NCBI GenBank assembly: GCA_001275005.1
Contig: JWZX01003222.1
Location: forward strand, 1-22,783
Direction: 5' to 3'
DNA: 22,783 bases
Source: Chrysochromulina tobinii
Taxonomy: Eukaryota > Haptophyta > Prymnesiales > Chrysochromulinaceae
The notes below the pieces were generated by a model, which was not told where the DNA came from, ran no database searches, and worked only from the letters and a program-made list of their open reading frames with translations. The position numbers and the translations under genes are program-made. Below, one piece after another: positions 9,218-17,514 of this stretch (positions within the stretch are counted from its first letter, which is position 1; every line of letters starts with the position of its first letter).

Positions 9218-9985
9218 CTAGGGCTTCTCGCCGTAGCGCTCGTGGAGCGTGTCGAGAGCGCCCTTCGACACGAAGAGCTTCTTCGCTTTCAAGATGTCGC
9301 GCACGTTGAGATTGTCCAGCGTTCGCAGGTTGAGGTAGGGGATGTTGCGCGCGGAGAGGTACGTGTTCTCGTGGCGCTCCTTGATGATCATCATGGTGCC
9401 CTCCTCCTCCTCGGTGTTCACCTCCAACCGGTCGAGGAACGCTTTCATCACCTGCGTCTTCGGCGCCGCGAAGTTGGTCTCGAAGTCGGCCAGAACAGTC
9501 ATCCGCGGCACAGCGCCCATCAGCGCCGTCGAGATCGCGAGCTTCGCCTCCTTCTTGTTCATCATCGTTTTGAGCCCAATACGCTGACGCGGGCCGAAGG
9601 TCTTGCCACCACCGACGAGCAGCGGCGAGCGCGACGAGCCACGGCGCGCGCGGCCCGAGCCCTTCTGCGCATACGGCTTGCGGCCGCCACCACTCACCTC
9701 GCTCCGTGTCTTCGCCCTCGCGGTCCATAGGCGCATGTTCGCCTGCTCGGCGACCACCTTGCGCTGCACGACGTACGCTGCCGCCTTGGCGACCTTGAGG
9801 TCGACGTTCGCCGTTCCGGTCTTTGCACCCTCGAATGTGGCCATCGGTGCAGAGGCCATGAGCGGCACGGCGGTGCGGGCGGCAGCAGCGGCGGCGGCGG
9901 GCGCGTGGATCTGCGCGACCACGGAGCTCGCGAGGGCAGAGGCCGACGCGGCGCAGCCCATGATCAAGAGTACGCGCGAGAGCAT
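9218..9985 (-). CDS. Ribosomal protein uL4 (L4), bacterial/chloroplast type, with plastid-targeting presequence
   Basis: The ATG at 9985 opens 255 residues. The N-terminus is a signal peptide (MLSRVLLIMGCAASASALAS) followed by an Ala-rich stretch to about residue 50, a bipartite form expected for plastids surrounded by extra membranes. The mature part is uL4: the conserved extended loop GRKPYAQKGSGRARRGS (about 101-117), GGGKTFGPR, NKKEAKLAISTAL, and the C-terminal LSARNIPYLNLRTLDNLNVRD block ending LHERYGEKP. These blocks resemble cyanobacterial and chloroplast L4 rather than cytosolic L4. It would bind 23S rRNA and line the exit tunnel of the plastid ribosome; a mitochondrial location is the main alternative. 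No Phe follows the signal peptide, which argues against a strict cryptophyte/diatom-type ASAF motif. It sits upstream of the PolX gene's 3' end on the same strand, with no functional link evident. Confidence 0.9.
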   Translation of the reverse strand: MLSRVLLIMGCAASASALASSVVAQIHAPAAAAAAARTAVPLMASAPMATFEGAKTGTANVDLKVAKAAAYVVQRKVVAEQANMRLWTARAKTRSEVSGGGRKPYAQKGSGRARRGSSRSPLLVGGGKTFGPRQRIGLKTMMNKKEAKLAISTALMGAVPRMTVLADFETNFAAPKTQVMKAFLDRLEVNTEEEEGTMMIIKERHENTYLSARNIPYLNLRTLDNLNVRDILKAKKLFVSKGALDTLHERYGEKP

Positions 9986-10160
9986 GACCCTTGAGGAGGC
10001 GGAGCGCTTTTCCTGAGGGAGACGGGGACGAGAGGAGAAAAAGCTCAGATCAACGAGCTCGCACAGCTCGCAGAGGCTGTGGGGAAACGACGGAGAAAAG
10101 TGGGCGAAAAGTTACGCGTTGGGATGTTGGAGTGCCATTACATGCAGACGAAAACTCGCT

Positions 10161-11870
10161 TCACTGCAGCCGCCTGGGCGCATCGCCAATCGGGACGACG
10201 TCCGTGTTGCGCTGCGAGGGCTCGACGTACTGCAGGCCGAGCTTCTCAAAGATCTCCTGCTCGGTGCGCGCCTCGAAGAGGTTCTTGGTGCCGCGCACGC
10301 AGTTGTCCTTGCCGCCCGCCATCTTGACGGCATGCACTATGCCATGGTCCGAGAGCGAGTACCCAAGCGTCTTGGCATAGTGGCGCATCGAGCGGTTGAA
10401 GTGGTCGGACCCTGTGAAGTAGAGCAGCGCGTAGGCAAAGTCCTCGGGCGGGTAGAGCTTGAGGTCGAGCCGCCGGTGCAGCTCGTACCCGGGCAGCCGG
10501 ATGATGCCGCGATAGGACGAGCACGTGGCCGTGCGCACGGAGCGCTGCGCACGGCCACGCTGCACCTCCTCCTCGTGTGTCAGGTGATGTACGCTCACAC
10601 CCGCCGCCTTCATGTACTCGAGGATCTGCTCGATCAGGCCCTCGTCCGAGCCGCCGTCGCGCCGGCACAAGAGCACATCCACGTCTCCAGAGGAGGGCTT
10701 GCCGCGACGGTACGATCCTGAGGCCGTCGCGTCCCCCGCGCCGTCGATTGCATGCGCAGGCACACCGCGCGCACCGAGCGTCGCACGCAGCGCGACGCGT
10801 ACCGCATCGACGATGGCGGTGACCTCGGCGCGCGGAATGCGCACCTGCAGGTCCTTGTAAAAGCGCGCGCCCACACGCTGCGTTGCGGTCATGAGACCCG
10901 ACTGGACGGCGGCCTCTACCGAGGTGATGCCCTTGGCATACCAGTCGGAGGCGATCTTGCAACCCACGCCATGCACCTTGGTGAGCTCGGCGAGCGCCTG
11001 CGCACGGTCGGTCGATTGCATCGTCTCGAGCCGGCGCAGCGCGCCCGTCGCGAGCAGCTCCGCGATCTTGTCGACCGACTTCTGTCCGAAGGAGCGAACG
11101 CTCAGTAGTTGCTTCGCGTCCGTCACCTCCCACGTCAGGTCGCGCAGCTTCTTGGCCTGTTTGCTGAACGCGAAGTAGCGCCACTCGTCGTTGCCCACGG
11201 CCTTGTAGTGGGCGGCGAGCTTGTCGAGCTCGTCCGCCAAGAAGAGGTTGGTTGCCGGAGCCGTCTTCGTGGTTGTGCTTTGGCACTGCCACTTGTGCTT
11301 GTTCCGGGACGCCCACCGATTGCCCGACGTGTCGGGCAGCGGCACGATGGCTGCTCGCGGTTGCGTCCCGGCGCGCGTGCTATCGCTGCTGCCTGCGACG
11401 AACGCCTCGTCTTCTTCTGAGCCGATCGCTTCGTAATCTGAGTCACCACCATTGTCCGTGTCGTCAGGAGGAGGTGGAGCAGCCGCAGAAGGCGCTGCAG
11501 CGGCTGGCTGACGGCGTTGCCGCGGAAGCTTCAGCCACGGTAAAAGCTCCTCTCGCGCTAAGTGGGGGTGCTCAGCACGAAGGCTGGCCTCGAGAGCGTC
11601 CCAGAAGGGCTCGGCGATGCTGCCACCTCCACCATTGCTGCCGGCACCAGGCTCGCTGGTTGTGGCCTCATCGCAGGACCGCTTCCGATGCTTGCGCTCC
11701 CAGGCCTCCCATGGCAGGAGCTGGTCACGTGGCACGTCAGGGTGCTCCTCGAGCACTTGCTCCTCGAGCACCTGCCAGAAAGACGAGGGTTGAGCCTCGG
11801 GCTGAGCCGCCGCCATCTTTGTAGAGCCGCTGTGAACAACGCGAAGCGGTATATGCTCGGGCGGTGTCAT
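10161..11870 (-). CDS. Family X DNA polymerase (pol lambda/beta-like) with novel tandem N-terminal repeat
   Basis: The frame encodes 569 residues from ATG 11870. The Met at residue 19 (11816, AAAGATGG) has a better start context and may be used instead. Residues about 191-280 match the 8-kDa domain (HKWQCQS..., then DKIAELLATG), with Lys268 aligning to the dRP-lyase Schiff-base lysine. A helix-hairpin-helix follows at about 297-313 (KVHGVGCKIASDWYAKG). The palm carries GSYRRGK and GDVDVL (Asp396, Asp398) plus the third catalytic Asp469 in RRLDLKLY. YFTGSDHFNRSMR (484-496) and EPSQRN near the end are lambda/beta-like. The expected N-terminal BRCT domain is absent. Instead residues 31-64 and 89-120 are two copies of an FWxxLE...EHP...R..LLPW unit, followed by a Pro/acidic linker. 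Expected role is base-excision or gap-filling repair in the nucleus or an organelle. All catalytic residues are present. Confidence 0.92.
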   Translation of the reverse strand: MTPPEHIPLRVVHSGSTKMAAAQPEAQPSSFWQVLEEQVLEEHPDVPRDQLLPWEAWERKHRKRSCDEATTSEPGAGSNGGGGSIAEPFWDALEASLRAEHPHLAREELLPWLKLPRQRRQPAAAAPSAAAPPPPDDTDNGGDSDYEAIGSEEDEAFVAGSSDSTRAGTQPRAAIVPLPDTSGNRWASRNKHKWQCQSTTTKTAPATNLFLADELDKLAAHYKAVGNDEWRYFAFSKQAKKLRDLTWEVTDAKQLLSVRSFGQKSVDKIAELLATGALRRLETMQSTDRAQALAELTKVHGVGCKIASDWYAKGITSVEAAVQSGLMTATQRVGARFYKDLQVRIPRAEVTAIVDAVRVALRATLGARGVPAHAIDGAGDATASGSYRRGKPSSGDVDVLLCRRDGGSDEGLIEQILEYMKAAGVSVHHLTHEEEVQRGRAQRSVRTATCSSYRGIIRLPGYELHRRLDLKLYPPEDFAYALLYFTGSDHFNRSMRHYAKTLGYSLSDHGIVHAVKMAGGKDNCVRGTKNLFEARTEQEIFEKLGLQYVEPSQRNTDVVPIGDAPRRLQ

Positions 11871-11935
11871 GGATCTAACAGACTAATAGAGCAGGGTTTT
11901 CATGACCTTGGTTTTATGAACCACGTCGCCGAAAA
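11871..11935. promoter_or_regulatory. Very short divergent gap (65 bp), shared promoter of PolX and BMT2-like genes
   Basis: PolX (-) and the BMT2-like gene (+) are transcribed away from each other from ATGs only 65 bp apart, or 119 bp if PolX starts at 11816. Their 5' leaders must be very short or overlapping. No TATA box is evident. The call rests on layout. Confidence 0.45.
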
Positions 11936-12799
11936 ATGCCGAAAGGAGCCAAGAAGCGCGCCGGCCTGTTCGGCGCGGGTCCGATCGTGCCGCTGCCGCA
12001 AAAGGTGACTTCGCGGAAGCATGCACGGCGACTGACAACTCAATACCATGACATCACTCGGCGAATGGCGGCCGCAACCAGCGAAGAGGCTCGTGCCGCG
12101 TGCCGTGTGGACCTGGAGGCGATGGGCGGCGTCAAGGCCTACCAAGCAGCCTCGGCACTCAATACCGCGCTGAATCCGACGAGTCGTTGGGTGATGCGCG
12201 CGTTGCGGCAGTCTTCGCGTGCATCGCCGCCGCCAATGCGCGTACTCGAGATTGGGGCGGTCAACACGCAGCTGCTCGATGCCGAAGGCCTCTCAGTACG
12301 CGCCATCGATTTGCACTCGCTCGAGCCGCGCATCGAGACGTGCGACTTCCTGTCGCTAGCTCACGGTGGCACCGTGGACCCAGCTACGGGACGCGTGCAG
12401 CTGTACGATGCCGTGGTCTGCTCGATGGTGCTCAACTGCGTGCCCAACGAGCGCAAGCGCTCTGACATGCTCGTCGGCATCCGTTCGCAGCTGAGGAGAG
12501 GCGGCCGCGCGTTCGTGACGATTCCGCGCACGTGCCTCACGCACTCGTTCACGCTGAGCGAGCCGATCTTCGTGGACGCGCTCGCGTCCGTCGGCCTGCG
12601 CTGCCTTGATGAAGCCACCGCCGCCAAGCCGCCAGAGTCGGCCAAGATCGCCTATTTCGAATGCGAGGCGACGATGCCATGCGCCGAGGCGGCGCTACGC
12701 TGCCAGCGTAGCCGCTTCGAGGCGCGTAAGGCGCACCCGTGCCGCCGCCGACACGCCGACGGCCGTGCTCAAGCGCAAATCTGCCGGCGCGTCCTTTGA
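11936..12799 (+). CDS. BMT2/SAMTOR-like SAM methyltransferase, probable 25S/28S rRNA m1A methyltransferase
   Basis: The ATG at 11936 is in a good context (GAAAAATGC). The basic start (MPKGAKKRAGLFGAG, then RKHARRLTTQYHDITRR) fits a nucleolar RNA-binding protein. The methyltransferase core follows: motif I VLEIGAVNTQL (about 101-111), the acidic motif AIDLHSLEPRIETCDFL, and YDAVVCSMVLNCVPNERKRSDML. These are characteristic of the BMT2 family, whose yeast member makes m1A in 25S rRNA. The core ends near residue 235 (SAKIAYFECE). After that the reading frame becomes Arg-rich and stops at 12799, while a neighbouring frame takes over good coding character. The real C-terminus may therefore be longer, by a frameshift or intron near 12726-12813. 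SAMTOR, a nutrient sensor, shares this fold and is the alternative, but the basic N-terminus favours BMT2. Confidence 0.82.
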   Translation: MPKGAKKRAGLFGAGPIVPLPQKVTSRKHARRLTTQYHDITRRMAAATSEEARAACRVDLEAMGGVKAYQAASALNTALNPTSRWVMRALRQSSRASPPPMRVLEIGAVNTQLLDAEGLSVRAIDLHSLEPRIETCDFLSLAHGGTVDPATGRVQLYDAVVCSMVLNCVPNERKRSDMLVGIRSQLRRGGRAFVTIPRTCLTHSFTLSEPIFVDALASVGLRCLDEATAAKPPESAKIAYFECEATMPCAEAALRCQRSRFEARKAHPCRRRHADGRAQAQICRRVL

Positions 12800-13706
12800 T
12801 GTGGATGTGGGAGGCCACTTGGGATTCGGGGTGCGCGTGCCACGCTCGTTCGTACCGCCCGAGGGCACACATGGACGCGCCGCGAAGGATCAGGCGGCGT
12901 GCCGCGCCGAGTTCCTGCGCCGGTGCGCCGCCGAGGAGGCGCGCAGCACGCACACGTCGGCGACCGCCAGCCTAGACGCGCCCAGCGGTGGCGGCGGCGA
13001 GCGCGCTGGCGGTTCGAGTGCAGCGACTACGGAGGCGAGGATGCCGTTGGCAGTCGCCGCCAACGACGAGGAGGTTGACGTGGCCGACGTGCACGCGGCG
13101 GCAGGTGCGACCCACGAGGCGTGCCGGCGCGCCATCGCCAATGAGCTCCGGCACGAGATCGAGGCAGATCGCTCGCGCCTCGATTTCTCGAGGTGGCGCT
13201 TCTATCCGGAGGGCGAGGGACCGCCCGGCACGGCGCCTGGAACGGCGGGCCATGCGGCTGTCGAGCGCCGTGTCGAGCGGCTACCGGCGGCGAGCAGCGG
13301 CCTGTGGTGCCATTTCGGTCGCGAGCTCGCGTTGCCCTCGGCGGACGGCTCGGCGCAGGCGCGTACTGGCTGGCAATGGGCGGACCGCGGCTGGACGCAG
13401 AGCGCTCCGATGCCTTCGGCGACAGCGCGACCAGCGGCAGAGAGAGAGAGATTTGTAACTGACCAAGCTACCCACACAGCGGCAGAGAGGCATCCGCAGG
13501 ATCTGTCGACGGTGCGAGACCATGTGCAGCAGGGACCTTCGACGAGCCAACCGCACCGAAAGCAGCTGATCGTGCGCCGAGCCAGACGCGGCGTGCGGAT
13601 GTGCAAAGGGCGCATTGACGGGCGTGCTCGTCTTGGGCTTGATGCACGGCTCTGGAGCATCGGCAGCTGGTGGCGGTACACCTTAGCGGCCTGGGCAAAC
13701 ACTTAA
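12735..13706 (+). CDS. Shifted-frame continuation or 3' exon of the BMT2-like gene (unknown domain)
   Basis: This frame has strongly G/C-ending codons and protein-like sequence from about 12735 to 13440. Examples are LKRKSAGASFDVDVGGHLGF, VRVPRSFVPPEG, LDFSRWRFYPEGEGPP and LWCHFGRELALP with several Trp. It has no ATG before 13041, so it is unlikely to be an independent gene starting here. It is offset from the BMT2 frame. An 88-bp intron with a GTAAGG donor at 12726 and an AG acceptor at 12813 would join them in phase. A one-base indel in the GCC run near 12740-12751 would also do it, keeping the KRKSAGASFDVD stretch. The last 80 residues look less coding-like. No domain family was recognised. 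Confidence 0.45.
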   Translation, partial: TRAAADTPTAVLKRKSAGASFDVDVGGHLGFGVRVPRSFVPPEGTHGRAAKDQAACRAEFLRRCAAEEARSTHTSATASLDAPSGGGGERAGGSSAATTEARMPLAVAANDEEVDVADVHAAAGATHEACRRAIANELRHEIEADRSRLDFSRWRFYPEGEGPPGTAPGTAGHAAVERRVERLPAASSGLWCHFGRELALPSADGSAQARTGWQWADRGWTQSAPMPSATARPAAERERFVTDQATHTAAERHPQDLSTVRDHVQQGPSTSQPHRKQLIVRRARRGVRMCKGRIDGRARLGLDARLWSIGSWWRYTLAAWANT

Positions 13707-13955
13707 CGGACCTCTGCCGTGCGCGCTGAGGCTGACCACGATACTCGATAGCCGTACCGTATAGGCTCAATAATCTAAAATGTAAAATCATATGCCTATC
13801 CGTACGTCTTACGAACAGGAGCATGATGCGCAGTCCGAACATTATACTGTGCGACTCCGAGGATGCTGATCGCTGCTGAGCGTTGTCTCGTGTCTTTACG
13901 AGTCCGGTGTGTAATGATGTCAGCGGTGTCACGACGAGCTGTGCGGGTACTCTTC
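13707..13955. other. Convergent intergenic region (249 bp)
   Basis: It lies between the end of the plus-strand BMT2 region and the stop of the minus-strand MYND gene. It is locally AT-richer, with ATAGGCTCAATAATCTAAAA near 13761. No gene was seen. Confidence 0.4.
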
Positions 13956-14953
13956 TCACAGAGGCCGCATCTCGTCGTCGTCGAGGACGTCCAGATTGAT
14001 TTGCAAGCACTCCTGGCGCTCGTACTCGCTGGCAAGGGTGCGCGCGACGTTCCAGGCCGGCACCATCGGCTGCAAGAGCAGAGCCGTGAAGCCACAAGCT
14101 GCGCGTGCGAGAACGCACACGTACTGCCTGTCGTCATGGCTGCGTATGGCGGTGTCGATGCGTTCCTTGAGCGCCGCGATGCGCACATCAGTCTGGCACA
14201 CCTCGTCAAGCTCCGCACCCGAGATGAAGTGAATGAGTGCGGCGCGCTCGTCCGCCGCCAGCACGCGCCCCGAACAGTCTCGAGGCGCGGGTAATGCTAG
14301 GGTCGCCAAAGAGCATCCGAGCTGCACGAAGACGCACCCGCGTGGCTTGCCGCTCTCGCCGCCGCTCCCGTGGCACAGCGCGAATGGGCAGACGTACAGG
14401 CGCAGCCTAGCAAGCGTCGCCTCGAGCACTGCTCGTCGACGGTCTGGCGCGAGGGCCTGCGCCTTGCCGAGCTGCTGATACTGCGAGCAGAGTGTCTTAT
14501 GGCCGCCCCAGCGCCCTTGATTCCCCCAGTCGCTACTTTGGCAGGCCTTGTTGCAGTAAGAGGCCACGCCGCAGCGCGAACAATGCGAGCGGGGCGCTTC
14601 GGCACCGCAGCAGAAGCACAGGCGAGGGTCGCTTAATTTGTCTGCCGTTGGGTTGTCTGCGATTTCGTCAAGCCACTGCACGACGTGGCGCTCGGGATCC
14701 GCAAGTCCCGCCGCCGCCTCTAGGCCGCGTTCCATGCGGTCGCCTCGTGAGCCGTCGGAGGCCGGACCAAAGGCGTCTTCCATCAGGCCCTTGAGCGTCG
14801 GGTCGATCGGCGTCTCCTGCTCGGCGGACTCAATGCCGATGAGGCCACTTGGTAGCGCCGCTGGAGGTGGTGGTACCTGCTCGGCCGCCTCTGATTCGTC
14901 GTGTGCATCATCTCCATCGGTACCTTCGGCGCCCTCGGCTCCGTCGGTGGCCT

Positions 14954-14984
<31 letters not shown>

Positions 14985-15287
14985 GGCTGCATCCGCAGTT
15001 CCATCCAAACGCTCCTGCTCCAAGGGCTTTTGCTCCATGGCCTCAGTCTTAGCCGTTTCGAGCGCCGCACGAGCAGCCGTTACCGCAGCAGCTTTCGCCT
15101 CCGCCTCTACCCTCGCCGCCTCGATTTCGACTGCCGCAGCGGCCAAGGCCTCTGCCAAAGCAGCTGTTCTTGCCGCTGCAACAGCCTTCGCCGCCTCGAG
15201 AGCCACTGCAGCCTTAGCCTGCGCCACCATCCTCGCTGCCTTGAGGTCATCTGCTGCGGCGGCCATTGCTCCTTCCTTGACGTGCAT
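13956..15287 (-). CDS. MYND zinc-finger protein with Ala-rich helix and Lys-rich tract
   Basis: The ATG at 15287 gives 443 residues; a second Met seven codons on (15266, GCAATGGCC) has a stronger context. Residues 1-100 form a long Ala/Glu/Lys helix, probably coiled coil. A poly-Lys tract (KKKKKKKRKKK) and an acidic Gly/Asp/Glu region follow. The MYND finger spans about 224-267: CFCC, then HCSRC, then YCNKAC, W, and HKTLC, giving the full C-C-C-C-C-C-H-C ligand set. The C-terminal 170 residues are a compact Cys-rich domain (YVCPFALCHG, GCVFVQLGCSLATLAL, QPMVPAW) not assigned to a known family. MYND fingers bind proline-rich peptides and often act in transcription repression or chaperone assembly; the partner is unknown. 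The start lies just inside a (TCAAG)n repeat that occupies its 5' flank. Confidence 0.82.
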
Positions 15288-15355
15288 GTTGTCCACTTTC
15301 GAGGTGCACTGGTTGGGAGTCCGCGCGGGCGGGGATATACCACGACGCCACGATG

Positions 15356-15410
15356 TCAAGTCAAGACAAGTCAAGTCAAGTCAAGTCCAGACAAGTCAAG
15401 TCAAGTCAAG
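15356..15410. repeat. TCAAG pentanucleotide array, 11 units
   Basis: Eleven consecutive 5-bp units, eight exact TCAAG plus ACAAG and TCCAG variants. ACAAG followed by three TCAAG occurs twice, indicating a higher-order unit of 25 bp. It lies 69-123 bp upstream of the MYND start and about 100 bp from the end of the C2/coiled-coil gene. Confidence 0.9.
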
Positions 15411-15507
15411 TCTATACCGAAACAGCCCCTCGGGGGGAACGCAAACGCCTCGAGTCTCGAGACACTTGAGACTCAGTCCTGCTCCAAAATTCGCATATGC
15501 TATTTCC

Positions 15508-16988
15508 TCAATGCTTCAAGGCTGATTTCTTCGCCTTCACGGCGGACTGCGGCTGCGCGGCACTCGGCGCCGACGCCTTCGCAGCACTCGGCGCCGACGC
15601 CTTCGACTTGGCTGCTCTTGCAGCCGCCCCATCGGTCGGAGCAGCTAAGGGCTGCCGTGGAGGCGTACCCACTCTCCGGGGCGTCGACGCGGAGCGACCG
15701 CTCAATTGGTCGCTTGGGGCGGGAAGCTGCGCGTGCCCTTCTCGACGGATGCTCGCAGCTGGAGGCGCGCCCGAGGACGGGGGCAGCTTGGGACGAGATG
15801 GCCTCCTCGGTGGTGTCGCCTCCGCCTCAAGCGGCGGCGCGACCTCGCCCAGGGAGGGTTGACCTCGCTGCTGAGATCGAAGCGCCGCGTTGAGCTGCTG
15901 GGCCTCGCGCCGGTCGAACTCACGGGAGGCGGTCTCGAACGCGAGATCCTCTTCTAGCGAACGCATCGCCCTCTCGTGCTCGATCCGCGCCACCGCCGCC
16001 TCGCGATTCCACCGATCCTCCGCCTCCGCAGCCGCGCGTAGCAGCCCCTCCCGCTCAGCGTTCCAGGCTTCGATTGAGCGACCTTGCCCCTCGGAGACCT
16101 TGCGCAGCGCTTGCAGCTCCTCGCGCGTCCTACCCAGCTCCGATCTGGTTGCTTTGGACATCGTCTCCGCCTCCGCCGCTCGCCGCTCGGCAGCCACAGC
16201 TCGCTCGTCGGCCACCAGAGCCAAGCCGCGGCACTTGAGCACTTGCGACTCGGCCTCAGCGAGGGCCGCGTCGCGTTGGAGAATGGCATCCCGATGCTGC
16301 TGCAGCTGTGTCTCGAGCACGAATACCTGCCGCTGCAGCGCATTGTACCGCTCGGCCAACGTCGGGTTGGGGCTGCCGGTCGGCCAGGCAGCCGAGTCGT
16401 TCGTAGCCAAAGTCGCGATCGGATCGTGAGCGCGGTGAGGCTCGTAACTGGTCCGCACGGCCTCGTTTCGAATGTCGCGCAGCGCGCCTATGTACTCGGT
16501 CTGCAGCGTCCCCACCGTCGAGAGGTGCGCCTTGCGCCGCTCGGCGAGCCGTTCCGCGTGCCGCGCCTCCGCCTCGTCCAGCAGTTGCATCGTCGCGTAG
16601 ACCGGGTCGATCTGATCGGGCAGCTCGCCGAAGGCGTCGGCAGCCTGTTGGTGCAGCAGCGCGAGCTGTGTGGAGAGTGAGACGCGCTCATTCTCCATGC
16701 GGCGAAGCTCCGTGGCGACCAGCCGCCGCTTATCGACCAGCCGCTGCACCGACGCACGCAAGAGGTTGCGCGCGAATCGTGCGCCAGCTGCTTCGGTACG
16801 TGTGGCGAGAATCTCCGCCTTTTCGTGGAGCAGCTCGGCGTGGCTGTTCATGTCCTGGTACACGAAGCCGACCTCCTCGCCGTGTGATGCCCACGGCTGG
16901 ACAGAAGAGCGCGCCGCTCGCGCCGCATTCGCTGCGCGTGTTGGCGGTGATGCGGGCACTGCGATCGGCGGCGGCGGTCGGAAGGCGT

Positions 16989-17022
<34 letters not shown>

Positions 17023-17514
17023 GCTCGCACCGATCAGCGGCTGGACGGCTGGATACTCGAAAGCCACCGGCGTTGCCATCTCTGACCCCATCAGGTGCTG
17101 GCGTAGCGCTTCGTAGTCCGCATAGCGAAGACTCATGATGATCTCGCCAATGCGCTCCTTGCGCTCCCTCGGGTCTTTGGGAGTGGCAGCAGAAATCGGC
17201 AGTTGAAAGCTGTGAGACTGCTGATCCCATAGCGCTGACAGTGGCACAGACACAAGTCCAAGGACATCCACTCCGCCAAGGAATGTACGCTTGTTCAATG
17301 CTACAATCACCTCTGTGCAACCCGCCGTCGGCGTGATTTGCACATTCCAGTTCCAAACGATTTCGGCGCCTGCCGCTTTCGGATCGCTGCAAGCACGACT
17401 GCTGTCGGCACCGGCAGTAGCGCTGACCGTTAAGCTGCCGAGTATGCTGGGTTCCGGGCCGAAAATTCGCGTCCTCTCGACGCTGACGAATAGGCGCCTG
17501 AGTGCCTCGTCCAT
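15508..17514 (-). CDS. C2-like domain plus long coiled-coil protein
   Basis: The frame is open upstream to 17568 but the first ATG is at 17514 (GGGAATGG), giving 668 residues. Residues about 5-135 form a beta-rich, C2-like domain: RLFVSVERTRIFG, a WNWNVQITP strand, and LGLVSVPLSALW. A conserved-looking ERIGEIIMSLRY strand follows, as in C2 domains of centriolar and trafficking proteins. A poly-Ser run lies at about 164-175. From about 226 to 560 there is heptad-rich coiled coil with many Glu, Arg, Ala and Leu residues. The tail is disordered, Pro-rich, then Ala/Lys/Ser-rich with repeated SAAKASAPSAA and a basic end. It is probably a cytoskeletal, centriolar or membrane-tethering scaffold; that is inferred from architecture. 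No enzyme motif is present. A MITE-like element lies 71 bp upstream of the start. Confidence 0.75.
15560..15603 (-). repeat. In-frame 21-bp tandem repeat in the C2/coiled-coil gene tail
   Basis: CACTCGGCGCCGACGCCTTC occurs twice in tandem, encoding the duplicated Lys-Ala-Ser-Ala-Pro-Ser-Ala-Ala unit near the C-terminus. Confidence 0.8.
16991..17019 (-). repeat. CTG tract encoding poly-Ser
   Basis: A pure CTG run is read as AGC (Ser) on the minus strand within the C2/coiled-coil protein. Confidence 0.9.

Noticed and set aside
10119-11316. Long antisense and alternative frames over the PolX gene
   Set aside because: They lie opposite or out of frame with a gene having all catalytic motifs.
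15452-15474. Small hairpin GAGTCTC/GAGACTC near the C2 gene 3' end
   Set aside because: Only 7 bp of stem; too short to support a terminator call in a eukaryote.
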